From Cytophagaceae bacterium (GTDB lineage Bacteria > Bacteroidota > Bacteroidia > Cytophagales > Spirosomataceae): a DNA stretch of 64,000 nucleotides. The stretch lies in assembly GCA_017984215.1 (NCBI GenBank), contig JAGOAA010000005.1, positions 48,023 through 112,022 on the forward strand. Reading direction: 5' to 3'. Below, piece after piece: positions 52,402 to 59,345 of the stretch; within the stretch, counting starts at the first letter, position 1, and each line of letters begins with the position of its first letter. Made by a program: the position numbers and the translations under genes. The notes under the pieces were generated by a model. It searched no databases, was not told the DNA's origin, and was given only the letters and a program-made list of their open reading frames with translations.

Positions 52402-53001
52402 ATGATTAAAATTCAGGTTAGCGATGCGGCTTTATTATCAGCGTACATCCAAGGGGACGATAAAGCGTTTGAGACATTAGTCAAACGTAGTAAATCCAAA
52501 GTTTATACGACTATTTATTTGATCGTTAAGGACCGCTACATTGCGGAAGACTTAATGCAAGAAGCATATATTAAGGCCATCGACGTGATCAAGTCGGGCC
52601 GCTACAACGAAGAAGGGAAATTTTTACCCTGGATTCTGCGTATTTCGCATAATATGGCGATTGATCATTTTCGTAAGGAAAAACGTTATCCGACGATTGT
52701 ATTAGAAGATGGCTCGAAGGTTTTCAACAGCTTTGATTTTGCAGAGGACTCGGTCGAGGAGCAGCAAATGAAGGCGGATCAAGTAGAGAACATTCGGGAA
52801 ATGATAAAAAAATTACCTGATGAGCAACGTGAGGTATTGGTGATGCGACACTATGAAGACTTAAGTTTTCAGGAAATCGCTGACCAAACCGGCGTTAGCA
52901 TCAATACTGCCTTGGGAAGAATGCGTTATGCGCTCATCAACCTGAGGAAAATGCTAAACAAACAAGAGATTGCCTATGACGCAAAGCTTTACCCCAAATG
53001 A
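52402..53001 (+). CDS. ECF-type RNA polymerase sigma factor
   Basis: A 199-residue sigma factor. Region 2 is KDRYIAEDLMQEAYIKAIDVIKSG and FLPWILRISHNMAIDHFRKEKR. Region 4 is PDEQREVLVMRHYEDLSFQEIADQTGVSINTALGRMRYALINL. A short linker between the regions is acidic. A 70-residue gene overlaps its 3' end by 26 nt, the position often taken by an anti-sigma factor, although that protein has no membrane helix. The leader of about 90 nt contains a two-codon minigene. Its targets are not known. Confidence 0.95.
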   Translation: MIKIQVSDAALLSAYIQGDDKAFETLVKRSKSKVYTTIYLIVKDRYIAEDLMQEAYIKAIDVIKSGRYNEEGKFLPWILRISHNMAIDHFRKEKRYPTIVLEDGSKVFNSFDFAEDSVEEQQMKADQVENIREMIKKLPDEQREVLVMRHYEDLSFQEIADQTGVSINTALGRMRYALINLRKMLNKQEIAYDAKLYPK

Positions 53002-53188
53002 CCTTATTAAAAACTTGTACGAGCCCCAAACGGGCAAAAACGAATTAACAAACCCGGAAATACGCTCGGAGTTAGCGGCATTCCAACAGGTCCAAAACGC
53101 CCTAGACCAGGCTTATGTAGCCCCGTCAGCGCGAGTGATTGATCGCATCCTGGATTATTCCAAACACAAAGCGTCGATTCAATCTTAA
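52976..53188 (+). CDS. Small soluble protein overlapping the sigma factor gene
   Basis: A 70-residue protein from the ATG at 52976 (MTQSFTPNDLIKNLYEPQTG); a TTG two codons earlier is an alternative. It overlaps the sigma gene by 26 nt in another frame, implying translational coupling. It has no membrane helix, zinc motif or recognised domain, and is acidic-polar with two helix-like stretches (IRSELAAFQQVQNALDQA and SARVIDRILDYSKHKA). A role in controlling the sigma factor is plausible from position, not from sequence. Confidence 0.7.
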   Translation: MTQSFTPNDLIKNLYEPQTGKNELTNPEIRSELAAFQQVQNALDQAYVAPSARVIDRILDYSKHKASIQS

Positions 53189-53227
53189 TCTTGAAATTGT
53201 TTCTTATTTTGCATCAAATTCCACACG

Positions 53228-53875
53228 ATGCTGAAGAAGGAACGATTTCAAGCTTTTATTTCCCATTTCGAATCCTCATTTCCTGAGGCTGAAACGGAAT
53301 TGCATTACAGCAATCCTTATGAATTGTTGGTGGCCGTTGTGTTATCTGCACAATGCACCGACAAACGCATCAATCAAGTCACTCCTGGCCTTTTCATGCG
53401 ATTCCCGGATGCGAAAGCCTTAGCAGAATCGAGCGTTGAGGAAATTTTCAGTTACATCCGTTCCGTTTCCTATCCGAATAATAAGGCGAAACATCTCTTA
53501 GGTTTAGGCCAAAAAATCGTAGACCAATTTGCCGGTGAGGTACCTGAAACCTTGGAAGATTTACAGACACTTCCGGGCGTGGGTCGGAAAACGGCGAATG
53601 TCATCGCTTCGGTCATCTATAATCAACCGGCGATGGCGGTGGACACCCACGTATTTCGTGTTTCGAGACGATTAGGTTTAGTACCACAAACGGCGAAGAC
53701 GCCTTTACTCGTAGAAAAAGCATTAATACGTCACTTACCCAATGACATTATTCCGGTCGCGCATCATTGGTTGATTTTGCATGGTCGCTATATCTGTTTG
53801 GCACGCACCCCCAAATGCAAGGAATGCTCCATCACGCATTTTTGTGCCTATTTCGCAAAAAACCAGGATAAATGA
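53228..53875 (+). CDS. nth: Endonuclease III
   Basis: A 215-residue DNA glycosylase/AP lyase for oxidised pyrimidines. The helix-hairpin-helix LPGVGRKTANVIASVIYN holds the catalytic Lys. The catalytic Asp is in AVDTHVFRVSRRLG, and the C-terminal [4Fe-4S] cluster ligands are in CLARTPKCKECSITHFC (spacing Cx6Cx2Cx5C). The length matches E. coli Nth (211). Its TGA overlaps the pnuC start by 4 nt. Confidence 0.98.
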   Translation: MLKKERFQAFISHFESSFPEAETELHYSNPYELLVAVVLSAQCTDKRINQVTPGLFMRFPDAKALAESSVEEIFSYIRSVSYPNNKAKHLLGLGQKIVDQFAGEVPETLEDLQTLPGVGRKTANVIASVIYNQPAMAVDTHVFRVSRRLGLVPQTAKTPLLVEKALIRHLPNDIIPVAHHWLILHGRYICLARTPKCKECSITHFCAYFAKNQDK

Positions 53876-54420
53876 TCGAGGCTGCCGGCATTATTGCTTC
53901 CATATTAGGGGTTTATTTTTCAGGCCAACGGAAATCAATGGCCTGGATTTGGAACATTTTGGCTTCCGGAATCTACATGTACGTTTTTTATGAGGCAGGT
54001 TTATACTCCGACATGGAATTACAGGGGGTATTTATTTTGATGGCTGTTTATGGTTTATACCAATGGCAGCGCGAAGATTCTGCGTGGAAGCCATCTAAAA
54101 GCAGTTTCCGTCAAATCATCATCGGATTATTACTAGCCTTGACTTATGGAATAGTCGCGGGTTATCTACACGAACGATTTGCCGTAGCGGTCAAATCTCC
54201 TTACTGGGATGCTACATTGGCGGGCCTTAGTATGTTGGGGACCTATTGGGCGGCCCAACGGAAAATTGAAAATTGGATTTTGTGGATACTTGTTGACCTC
54301 GCGTACATAGGTATGTATTTAGTTAACGGTTTATGGGGTACCGCGGCTTTGTACATCTTGTTTGTTTTCATGGCAATTTACGGTTGGATTTCTTGGCGCA
54401 ACAAACTCAAAATCAAGTGA
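53872..54420 (+). CDS. pnuC: Nicotinamide riboside transporter PnuC
   Basis: A 182-residue membrane protein with about seven helices. It starts IEAAGIIASILGVYFSGQRKSMAWIWNILASGIYMYVF, typical of PnuC. YGLYQWQRED and ENWILWILVDLAYIGMYLVNGLW are also characteristic (substrate-site Trp/Asn). It imports nicotinamide riboside for NAD salvage. It overlaps nth by 4 nt, suggesting one transcript. No NadR-like kinase is nearby and no riboswitch is seen in front of it. Confidence 0.93.
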   Translation: MIEAAGIIASILGVYFSGQRKSMAWIWNILASGIYMYVFYEAGLYSDMELQGVFILMAVYGLYQWQREDSAWKPSKSSFRQIIIGLLLALTYGIVAGYLHERFAVAVKSPYWDATLAGLSMLGTYWAAQRKIENWILWILVDLAYIGMYLVNGLWGTAALYILFVFMAIYGWISWRNKLKIK

Positions 54421-54476
54421 TTAAAAATTTGTCAGAGAATTTATACGAATCAGCGCACAAAATTGTCCAATAAAAT

Positions 54477-54484
54477 TATCTTTG
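54477..54484 (+). promoter_or_regulatory. Possible -7 promoter box for the DksA-like operon
   Basis: TATCTTTG fits TAnnTTTG and lies in the 154-nt gap before the gene at 54575. No TTG lies at the usual distance upstream, so it is a weak prediction. Confidence 0.35.
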
Positions 54485-54574
54485 TAGCATAGAACACGGC
54501 AAGATCAGTAAGGTGCTGAAATTCAAATAATTATACTTTTTCGTGTTCGAGTAAAATTAATAGCGTTTTTATTT

Positions 54575-54958
54575 ATGGCTACGGAAGAGAAGAATCGTTA
54601 CTCCGCTGAAGAATTAAAAGAATTCGAAGCAATCATTCAAGGTAAATTAGCGGAAACCAATGCAGAGTTAAAGTATTTAAGATCAGCATTAAGCAAAAAA
54701 AATGACCCAGGAACTGATGATACATCAGGCAATTCAAAGGTCATGGAAGATGGAGCGGAAACGCAAGAGAAAGAAAGTATGAATCAATTGGCCGTGCGCC
54801 AACAAAAATTCGCAAAAAGCTTAGAAAATGCGTTGATGCGCATTAAGAACGGTACATACGGTGTTTGTATCGATTCAGGAAAGTTGATTTCCAAAGAGCG
54901 TTTGCGCTTAGTTCCGCATACACAACATTCGATTGAGGCCAAATTAAAACAACGGTAG
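54575..54958 (+). CDS. TraR/DksA family regulator
   Basis: A 127-residue protein. A coiled-coil N-terminal part (about 7-50, AEELKEFEAIIQGKLAETNAELKYLRSAL) and an acidic loop (about 50-65) are followed by RQQKFAKSLENALMRIKNGTYGVCIDSGKLISKERLRLVPHTQHS. The last part aligns with the DksA zinc-finger segment, but only one Cys of four remains. DksA-type proteins bind the RNA-polymerase secondary channel with or without ppGpp. The gene after it starts on the very next base. Confidence 0.88.
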   Translation: MATEEKNRYSAEELKEFEAIIQGKLAETNAELKYLRSALSKKNDPGTDDTSGNSKVMEDGAETQEKESMNQLAVRQQKFAKSLENALMRIKNGTYGVCIDSGKLISKERLRLVPHTQHSIEAKLKQR

Positions 54959-55321
54959 ATGGGATTTTTCGACAATAATGGTTTGGTAGATTTATTGAAA
55001 AACTACCTCAAAACGCAATTTGAACTTGTCAAACTCGATATTCAAGAGCGTTTAGAAGCCTTATTGGAACGTATATTCAAATTCGTCATCTTGGCATTTG
55101 CGGTAGGCATCGGGGTATTATTCCTCTTGCATGGCATCGCCAATATGATCAATGCTTATTTAGGCAGCCCATTTTGGGGACATTTAATTGTTTCTGGTGC
55201 TTGCTTCATTGTAGGCGGAATCCTGGTGGCAAGCTTTCGCAAGCCAACAGATGATGTAGAATACGAGGTAGAAGAAATAGTAGAAGAAGACATTACAGCA
55301 GATGAGTCAGATACAGAATAA
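54959..55321 (+). CDS. Phage-holin-family-like small membrane protein
   Basis: A 120-residue protein. An amphipathic N-terminal helix (LVDLLKNYLKTQFELVKLDIQERLEALLERI) is followed by two membrane helices (about 41-63, FVILAFAVGIGVLFLLHGIANMI; about 74-95, HLIVSGACFIVGGILVASF). It ends in a very acidic tail (EYEVEEIVEEDITADESDTE). It matches the chromosomal "phage holin family"/YqjE-like type, not tied to phage here. It starts immediately after the DksA-like stop and overlaps the next gene by 20 nt. Confidence 0.82.
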   Translation: MGFFDNNGLVDLLKNYLKTQFELVKLDIQERLEALLERIFKFVILAFAVGIGVLFLLHGIANMINAYLGSPFWGHLIVSGACFIVGGILVASFRKPTDDVEYEVEEIVEEDITADESDTE

Positions 55322-55631
55322 AAAAGCACAATTAGAGGCTGAGGCGGCTAATTACGAAGATAAAATAGGTGAGTCAATCGCCGATATTAAACAGGTTGCC
55401 AAAGAAAAAGGCACCCAAATCCTAGTGGCTGGAGCTGTAGTAGCCGGAGCCTATTTGTTGTATTCCTTGTTTTCAGGCAGTGACAATTCCGAGAAAAAAT
55501 CCGAGAAAAAAGAATCCTCTTTTTTAGCCAATGCACTTACGTCTTATGCCGTAGGGATCGCATTATCCTTGGCAAAAGACCAACTAGTTGATTATTTAAG
55601 AAAGCTCGAGGAAGAATCAGTTAAGAAATAA
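55302..55631 (+). CDS. Small membrane protein of unknown function
   Basis: A 109-residue protein that overlaps the preceding gene by 20 nt. A helical, charged start (about 1-35) precedes one membrane segment (about 39-58, TQILVAGAVVAGAYLLYSLF). A Ser/Lys/Glu-rich stretch and a second hydrophobic segment (about 75-93, LANALTSYAVGIALSLAKD) follow. YtxH- or YqjD-like stress proteins have a similar make-up, but I do not recognise a family. Overlap suggests that the two small proteins act together in the envelope. Confidence 0.75.
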   Translation: MSQIQNKKAQLEAEAANYEDKIGESIADIKQVAKEKGTQILVAGAVVAGAYLLYSLFSGSDNSEKKSEKKESSFLANALTSYAVGIALSLAKDQLVDYLRKLEEESVKK

Positions 55632-55652
55632 CGAATTCATTTTTTCAGCACT

Positions 55653-55685
55653 ACCTTTGGCAAACCTTGAAGGATTGCCAAAGGT
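55653..55685. repeat. Intergenic palindrome, family A, copy 2 (inverted)
   Basis: ACCTTTGGCAA (55653-55663) and TTGCCAAAGGT (55675-55685) flank an 11-nt centre. Its reverse complement is nearly identical to the copy at 24251-24285, including most of the centre. Like copy 1, it lies between convergent genes (here the small membrane protein gene and prfB). Confidence 0.85.
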
Positions 55686-55701
55686 TAAGAGGAATTTTAG
55701 C

Positions 55702-56776
55702 TTAGTTTTCCATCAAGTAGGCCTTGATGAATTCATTGATTTCGCCATCCAACACCGCGTCGGTATTAGACGTTTGGTAATTCGTCCGGTGGTCTTTCAC
55801 ACGGCGATCGTCCAATACATAGGAACGAATCTGCGAACCCCATTCAATTTTCTTTTTGCCCGCTTCTACTTCGGCGCGCGCGGCGTTGCGCTTGTCGATT
55901 TCAATTTGGTATAATTTCGATTTCAACAATCGCAAGGCAACTTCTTTATTCATCAATTGCGAACGCTCCTGCTGGCATGCAATAATAATCCCAGAAGGTT
56001 TGTGCGTCAAACGAACAGCCGTCTCAACCTTATTGACATTCTGCCCTCCTGCTCCACCGGAACGGAATGTATCCCAGTCGATGTCGGCAGGATTGATTTC
56101 AATTTCGATGGTATCATCGGCCAAGGGACAAATGTACACAGAAGCGAACGAGGTATGTCGGCGAGCATTCGAGTCGAAAGGCGAAATCCGCACGAGGCGA
56201 TGAACGCCATTCTCCGACTTCAAATTGCCATAGGCAAATTCACCCTCCACTTCGATGGTAACGGATTTGATTCCGGCCACATCACCTGCGTTTTCGTCGA
56301 CTAGACGAACTTTGAACCCATTTTTTTCAGCCCACATGTGGTACATGCGTAGCAACATGGACGCCCAATCTTGGGATTCGGTTCCACCTGCACCGGCATT
56401 GATTTCGAGGACGGCACTCATGTTGTCCCCTTCCTCCGACATCATTTTACGGAATTCAAGCGATTCGAGGAGCGCTTCGAGTTTGGCACCTTCGGCATCC
56501 ACTTCGGGCTCCGTGGCTTCACCCATTTCATAAAATTCCCAGATTGTTTCGAGATCGTCTTGCGAGCGCGCTAGTTGGTCGAAACCATCCGTCCAAAATT
56601 TCAGCCCACGCATTTCACGCATGGTGCTTTCAGCCTTATCGGGATTATTCCAAAACTCGGGATCGAGTGTGACCGTCTCCAGTTCGGAGATTAAATATTT
56701 CTTATGATCGTAGTCAAAGATACCTCCTTAAAGCCTCTATTCTGGCTTTCAGGTCATTGAACCTGTCTCTTGTCAT
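55702..56776 (-). CDS. prfB: Peptide chain release factor 2, with programmed +1 frameshift
   Basis: Release factor for UGA and UAA stops, 357 residues when recoded. The first frame starts at the ATG at 56776 and gives 20 residues ([20 protein letters not shown]). It then meets an in-frame TGA at 56714-56716. Shifting +1 at CTT-TGA-C continues as [12 protein letters not shown] and onward to the stop at 55702. The anticodon-mimicking motif appears as SPF in [13 protein letters not shown], and the catalytic GGQ is in [14 protein letters not shown]. Reading only the second frame from 56622 gives an artificially short 306 residues. The arrangement is the known autoregulation of RF2. Confidence 0.96.
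56713..56728 (-). promoter_or_regulatory. prfB: prfB +1 recoding site
   Basis: On the minus strand AGGAGG (56728-56723), a TAT codon and then CTT TGA C (56719-56713). This is the classic RF2 frameshift signal: a Shine-Dalgarno-like stimulator three bases before a slippery CTT followed by the weak TGAC stop context. When RF2 is scarce the ribosome slips +1 and the full protein is made. Confidence 0.95.
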
Positions 56777-56857
56777 GTGGATTTCTGCTAAATAAAGTAC
56801 AAATATACCCGATTTTGTGCTAAATTGCGGCCTCATTCATTTAAATCAAGCAATAAA

Positions 56858-58252
56858 ATGGCGCAACAATACGATTTGATCGTGGTAGGCTCAGGCCCAG
56901 GGGGTTATGTAGCAGCTATCCGAGCTTCTCAATTAGGTTTAAAATGTGCAGTCGTGGAGAAAGAATCTTTGGGAGGTATCTGCCTAAACTGGGGATGTAT
57001 CCCAACCAAAGCCTTGTTAAAATCTGCGAATGTATTTGAATACATCAAACATGCATCGGATTACGGAATTACGGTAAAAGGAGCAGAAGCTGATTTCTCT
57101 GCTGTGATCGCACGTTCACGTGGGGTTGCCGATAGCATGAGTAAAGGCGTTCAGTTTTTGATGAAGAAAAACAAGATCGACGTGATCATGGGTTACGGAA
57201 AAATCCAACCAGGTAAAAAGGTGGAGGTAACGGATGCCGATGGAAAAGCGACGATTTACGAAGGAAAAAATATCATGATTGCGACGGGTGCACGTGCGCG
57301 TGCCTTGCCTAATATCCCAATCGACGGCGAAAAAGTAATCGAATACCGCAAGGCGATGAGCTTAGAAAAACGTCCAGATTCGATGGTTATCATCGGTTCA
57401 GGCGCGATCGGTGTGGAATTTGCTTATGTATACGCGGCGATGGGAACGAAAGTAACGATCGTAGAATTTATGCCAAACATCGTTCCGGTAGAGGATGAAG
57501 ATGTATCGAAAGAATTGGCGAAGCAATACAAGAAAATGGGCATCGACATCTTGACTTCATCCAGTGTGGAGTCGGTAGATACCAAAGGAAAAGGTTGCAA
57601 GGTGAGTGTGAAAACGCCTACGGGCAATCAAGATATCCAATGTGACATCGTACTTTCTGCGGCGGGTGTGATTTGCAATTTGGAAAACATTGGTTTGGAA
57701 GAAGTAGGTATCATTGTGGACAAGGGACGCATTCCGGTGAACGCATGGTATGAAACGAATATGCCAGGTTATTATGCGATTGGTGATGTAACACCAGGTC
57801 CAGCATTGGCACACGTAGCTTCGGCAGAAGGTATTATTTGTGTAGAGAAAATCGCGGGTCACAAGACGGAGGCATTGGATTACACAAATATCCCGGGCTG
57901 TACGTATTGCTCACCTGAAATTTCTTCTGTGGGAATGACAGAGAAGAAAGCGATTGAGGCAGGTTATGATATCAAAGTAGGTAAATTCCCATTCGTGGCA
58001 TCTGGAAAAGCAACAGCTGCTGGAGCACGTGATGGTTTTGTGAAGGTAATCTACGATGCCAAATACGGCGAATTGCTAGGTGCACACATGATCGGATATA
58101 ACGTAACGGAACTTATCGCGGAAGCGGTGGTTGTTCGTAAGTTGGAAAGCACAGCTTACGAGATCATGAAAACGGTTCACCCACACCCAACCATTTCAGA
58201 AGCGTTCAAGGGCGCGACGGAAGCGGCATACGGCGAGGCAGTCGACTTATAA
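56858..58252 (+). CDS. lpdA: Dihydrolipoyl dehydrogenase
   Basis: A 464-residue flavoprotein (E3) of 2-oxo-acid dehydrogenase and glycine-cleavage complexes, from the ATG at 56858 (MAQQYDLIVVGSGPGGYVAA); a TTG 33 nt upstream is unlikely. FAD site GSGPGGY, the redox-active disulfide in GGICLNWGCIPTKALL (Cys-x4-Cys) and the NAD site in MVIIGSGAIGVEFAYVYAAMG are all present. The C-terminal catalytic HPHPTISEAF holds the active-site His. No E1 or E2 genes are beside it, so which complex it serves is open. Confidence 0.96.
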   Translation: MAQQYDLIVVGSGPGGYVAAIRASQLGLKCAVVEKESLGGICLNWGCIPTKALLKSANVFEYIKHASDYGITVKGAEADFSAVIARSRGVADSMSKGVQFLMKKNKIDVIMGYGKIQPGKKVEVTDADGKATIYEGKNIMIATGARARALPNIPIDGEKVIEYRKAMSLEKRPDSMVIIGSGAIGVEFAYVYAAMGTKVTIVEFMPNIVPVEDEDVSKELAKQYKKMGIDILTSSSVESVDTKGKGCKVSVKTPTGNQDIQCDIVLSAAGVICNLENIGLEEVGIIVDKGRIPVNAWYETNMPGYYAIGDVTPGPALAHVASAEGIICVEKIAGHKTEALDYTNIPGCTYCSPEISSVGMTEKKAIEAGYDIKVGKFPFVASGKATAAGARDGFVKVIYDAKYGELLGAHMIGYNVTELIAEAVVVRKLESTAYEIMKTVHPHPTISEAFKGATEAAYGEAVDL

Positions 58253-58266
58253 AATTTACAAAAAGG

Positions 58267-58293
58267 AAAGAGGAGCTTAGCTCCTCTTTTTTT
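58267..58293. terminator. Bidirectional intrinsic terminator
   Basis: AAAGAGGAGC (58267-58276) pairs perfectly with GCTCCTCTTT (58280-58289) around TTA, with a T-run to 58293. It separates lpdA from the convergent rhodanese gene. Confidence 0.93.
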
Positions 58294-58564
58294 ATTGTCC
58301 AAAATAAGCATCCGTCCCCCCTTCAAGCCAGTCGGCCCCCGGTATCATCGCAGCCGCCTCTGCCGACCGACCGTCCCCTTTTCCACAAACGGTGATGATG
58401 GGTTTATTGGATGGCAATTCCTGTAGCCTTTTTGCGAGCGACTTCAAGGGAATGTGTTTCGCCCAGGGAATATGTCCCTCGTCAAAATCGTTTTGATTAC
58501 GCACATCCAACACAAAAACTTTCCCGTGTTTTAAGAGTGGTTTGAAATCCGCTTGGGTCATCAT
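58292..58564 (-). CDS. Single-domain rhodanese-like protein
   Basis: A 90-residue protein, slightly shorter than the usual 100. It holds VFVLDVRNQNDFDEGHIPWAKHIPL and the active-site loop TVCGKGDGRS with the catalytic Cys. It could transfer sulfane sulfur in the cytoplasm; there is no signal peptide. It overlaps the upstream DUF1080 gene by 4 nt. Confidence 0.9.
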   Translation of the reverse strand: MMTQADFKPLLKHGKVFVLDVRNQNDFDEGHIPWAKHIPLKSLAKRLQELPSNKPIITVCGKGDGRSAEAAAMIPGADWLEGGTDAYFGQ

Positions 58565-59154
58565 TTAATTTCCCGGATTTGAATTTGTTTGTAAGCAACT
58601 TTGCTGTTTGGGTCATGCGCCTGGATGGCAACGGTACCCATTTGAATGCGTCTGGCATCGCTGCCTTTGGTTACCGATTCCGGTTCCGTAAACTCGATGA
58701 TGGTTTTGCCATTGATTTTCGTGGTGATGTGGTTTCCTTGTACGATGACGTCCAGGTCGAACCATTCGCCATCTTTGACAAAGGTTTCTTTGGTATCTTG
58801 AATTCCATACACCGAAGCGGTGCGACGCCAGTCGGTATGCGAATTATTCACCTGAATCTCATAGCCTTGTTTCGGCCAATCATTTTCCAAGAATGCAGTA
58901 CAAACGTATAGTCCCGAATTCGCTCCTGGGTAGGTTTTCACGCGTGCGTGTACCTCAAAATTCTTGGGTGTGTAGCCGTTGTAAAAGAGGTGACCACGAT
59001 TTCCGTTGACGATGAGTTCACCGTTTTCAATGTGGAAGGAAGTGGGATTTTCACTGATTTTCCAATTGTTCAGGTCTTGGCCATTGAATAGGTCGATCCA
59101 TTGGGCGTTTGAGGTGAAGCTTGCGAGAAGTAAGAGGAATAGGAGGTTTTTCAT
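58561..59154 (-). CDS. DUF1080 (3-keto-disaccharide hydrolase-like) exported protein
   Basis: A 197-residue protein with a signal peptide (about 1-17, FLLLLASFTSNAQ). The concanavalin-like fold is marked by WIDLFNGQDLNNWKISEN, NSGLYVCTAF, GYEIQVNNSH and DGEWFDLDVIVQGNHITTKINGK. This is the DUF1080 pattern, some members of which act on 3-keto-glycosides. Substrate is not shown here. It overlaps the rhodanese gene by 4 nt, with no obvious functional link. Confidence 0.9.
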   Translation of the reverse strand: MKNLLFLLLLASFTSNAQWIDLFNGQDLNNWKISENPTSFHIENGELIVNGNRGHLFYNGYTPKNFEVHARVKTYPGANSGLYVCTAFLENDWPKQGYEIQVNNSHTDWRRTASVYGIQDTKETFVKDGEWFDLDVIVQGNHITTKINGKTIIEFTEPESVTKGSDARRIQMGTVAIQAHDPNSKVAYKQIQIREIK

Positions 59155-59200
59155 GGGGGAGGTTTATATAGTTATATTCATAAATTTATAAAAATAAACA

Positions 59201-59228
59201 AAAAAGGAGCCCAAATGGACTCCTTTTT
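59201..59228 (-). terminator. Intrinsic terminator after tRNA-Ser
   Basis: AAAAAGGAG (59201-59209) pairs with CTCCTTTTT (59220-59228), with two more inner C-G pairs. On the minus strand the right-hand arm ends in a TTTTTT run. It lies 6 nt downstream of the tRNA. Confidence 0.88.
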
Positions 59229-59234
59229 CTAATG

Positions 59235-59322
59235 TAGAGGGGAAGGGATTCGAACCCTCGGTAAGCTTGAGACCTACACACGCTTTCCAAGCGTGCTCCT
59301 TAAACCACTCGGACACCCCTCT
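59235..59322 (-). tRNA. tRNA-Ser (anticodon GGA)
   Basis: An 88-nt tRNA with a 7-bp acceptor stem (AGAGGGG/CCCCTCT) and a D-arm with CCGAGTGG. The anticodon stem CACGC/GCGTG holds loop TTGGAAA, so the anticodon is GGA. A long variable arm, typical of serine tRNAs, and a T-arm GAGGG-TTCGAAT-CCCTT complete it. The CCA end is not encoded. It reads UCC and UCU codons. Confidence 0.97.
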
Positions 59323-59332
59323 GAATGGACTG

Positions 59333-59340
59333 CAAAACTA
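59333..59340 (-). promoter_or_regulatory. Possible -7 box for the tRNA-Ser gene
   Basis: TAGTTTTG on the minus strand fits TAnnTTTG and ends 10 nt before the mature tRNA start, a good distance for direct initiation. It lies in the gap after the S10 peptidase gene. No clear -33 partner is seen. Confidence 0.4.
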
Positions 59341-59345
59341 GCAAA

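Noticed and set aside
54959..55321. Prophage remnant because of the holin-like protein
   Set aside because: There are no other phage genes; this family is common as a chromosomal membrane protein and is coupled here to a DksA-like gene.
55702..56776. prfB as a pseudogene or sequencing error
   Set aside because: The in-frame TGA sits in the exact AGGAGG-TAT-CTT-TGA-C recoding context, so it is functional.
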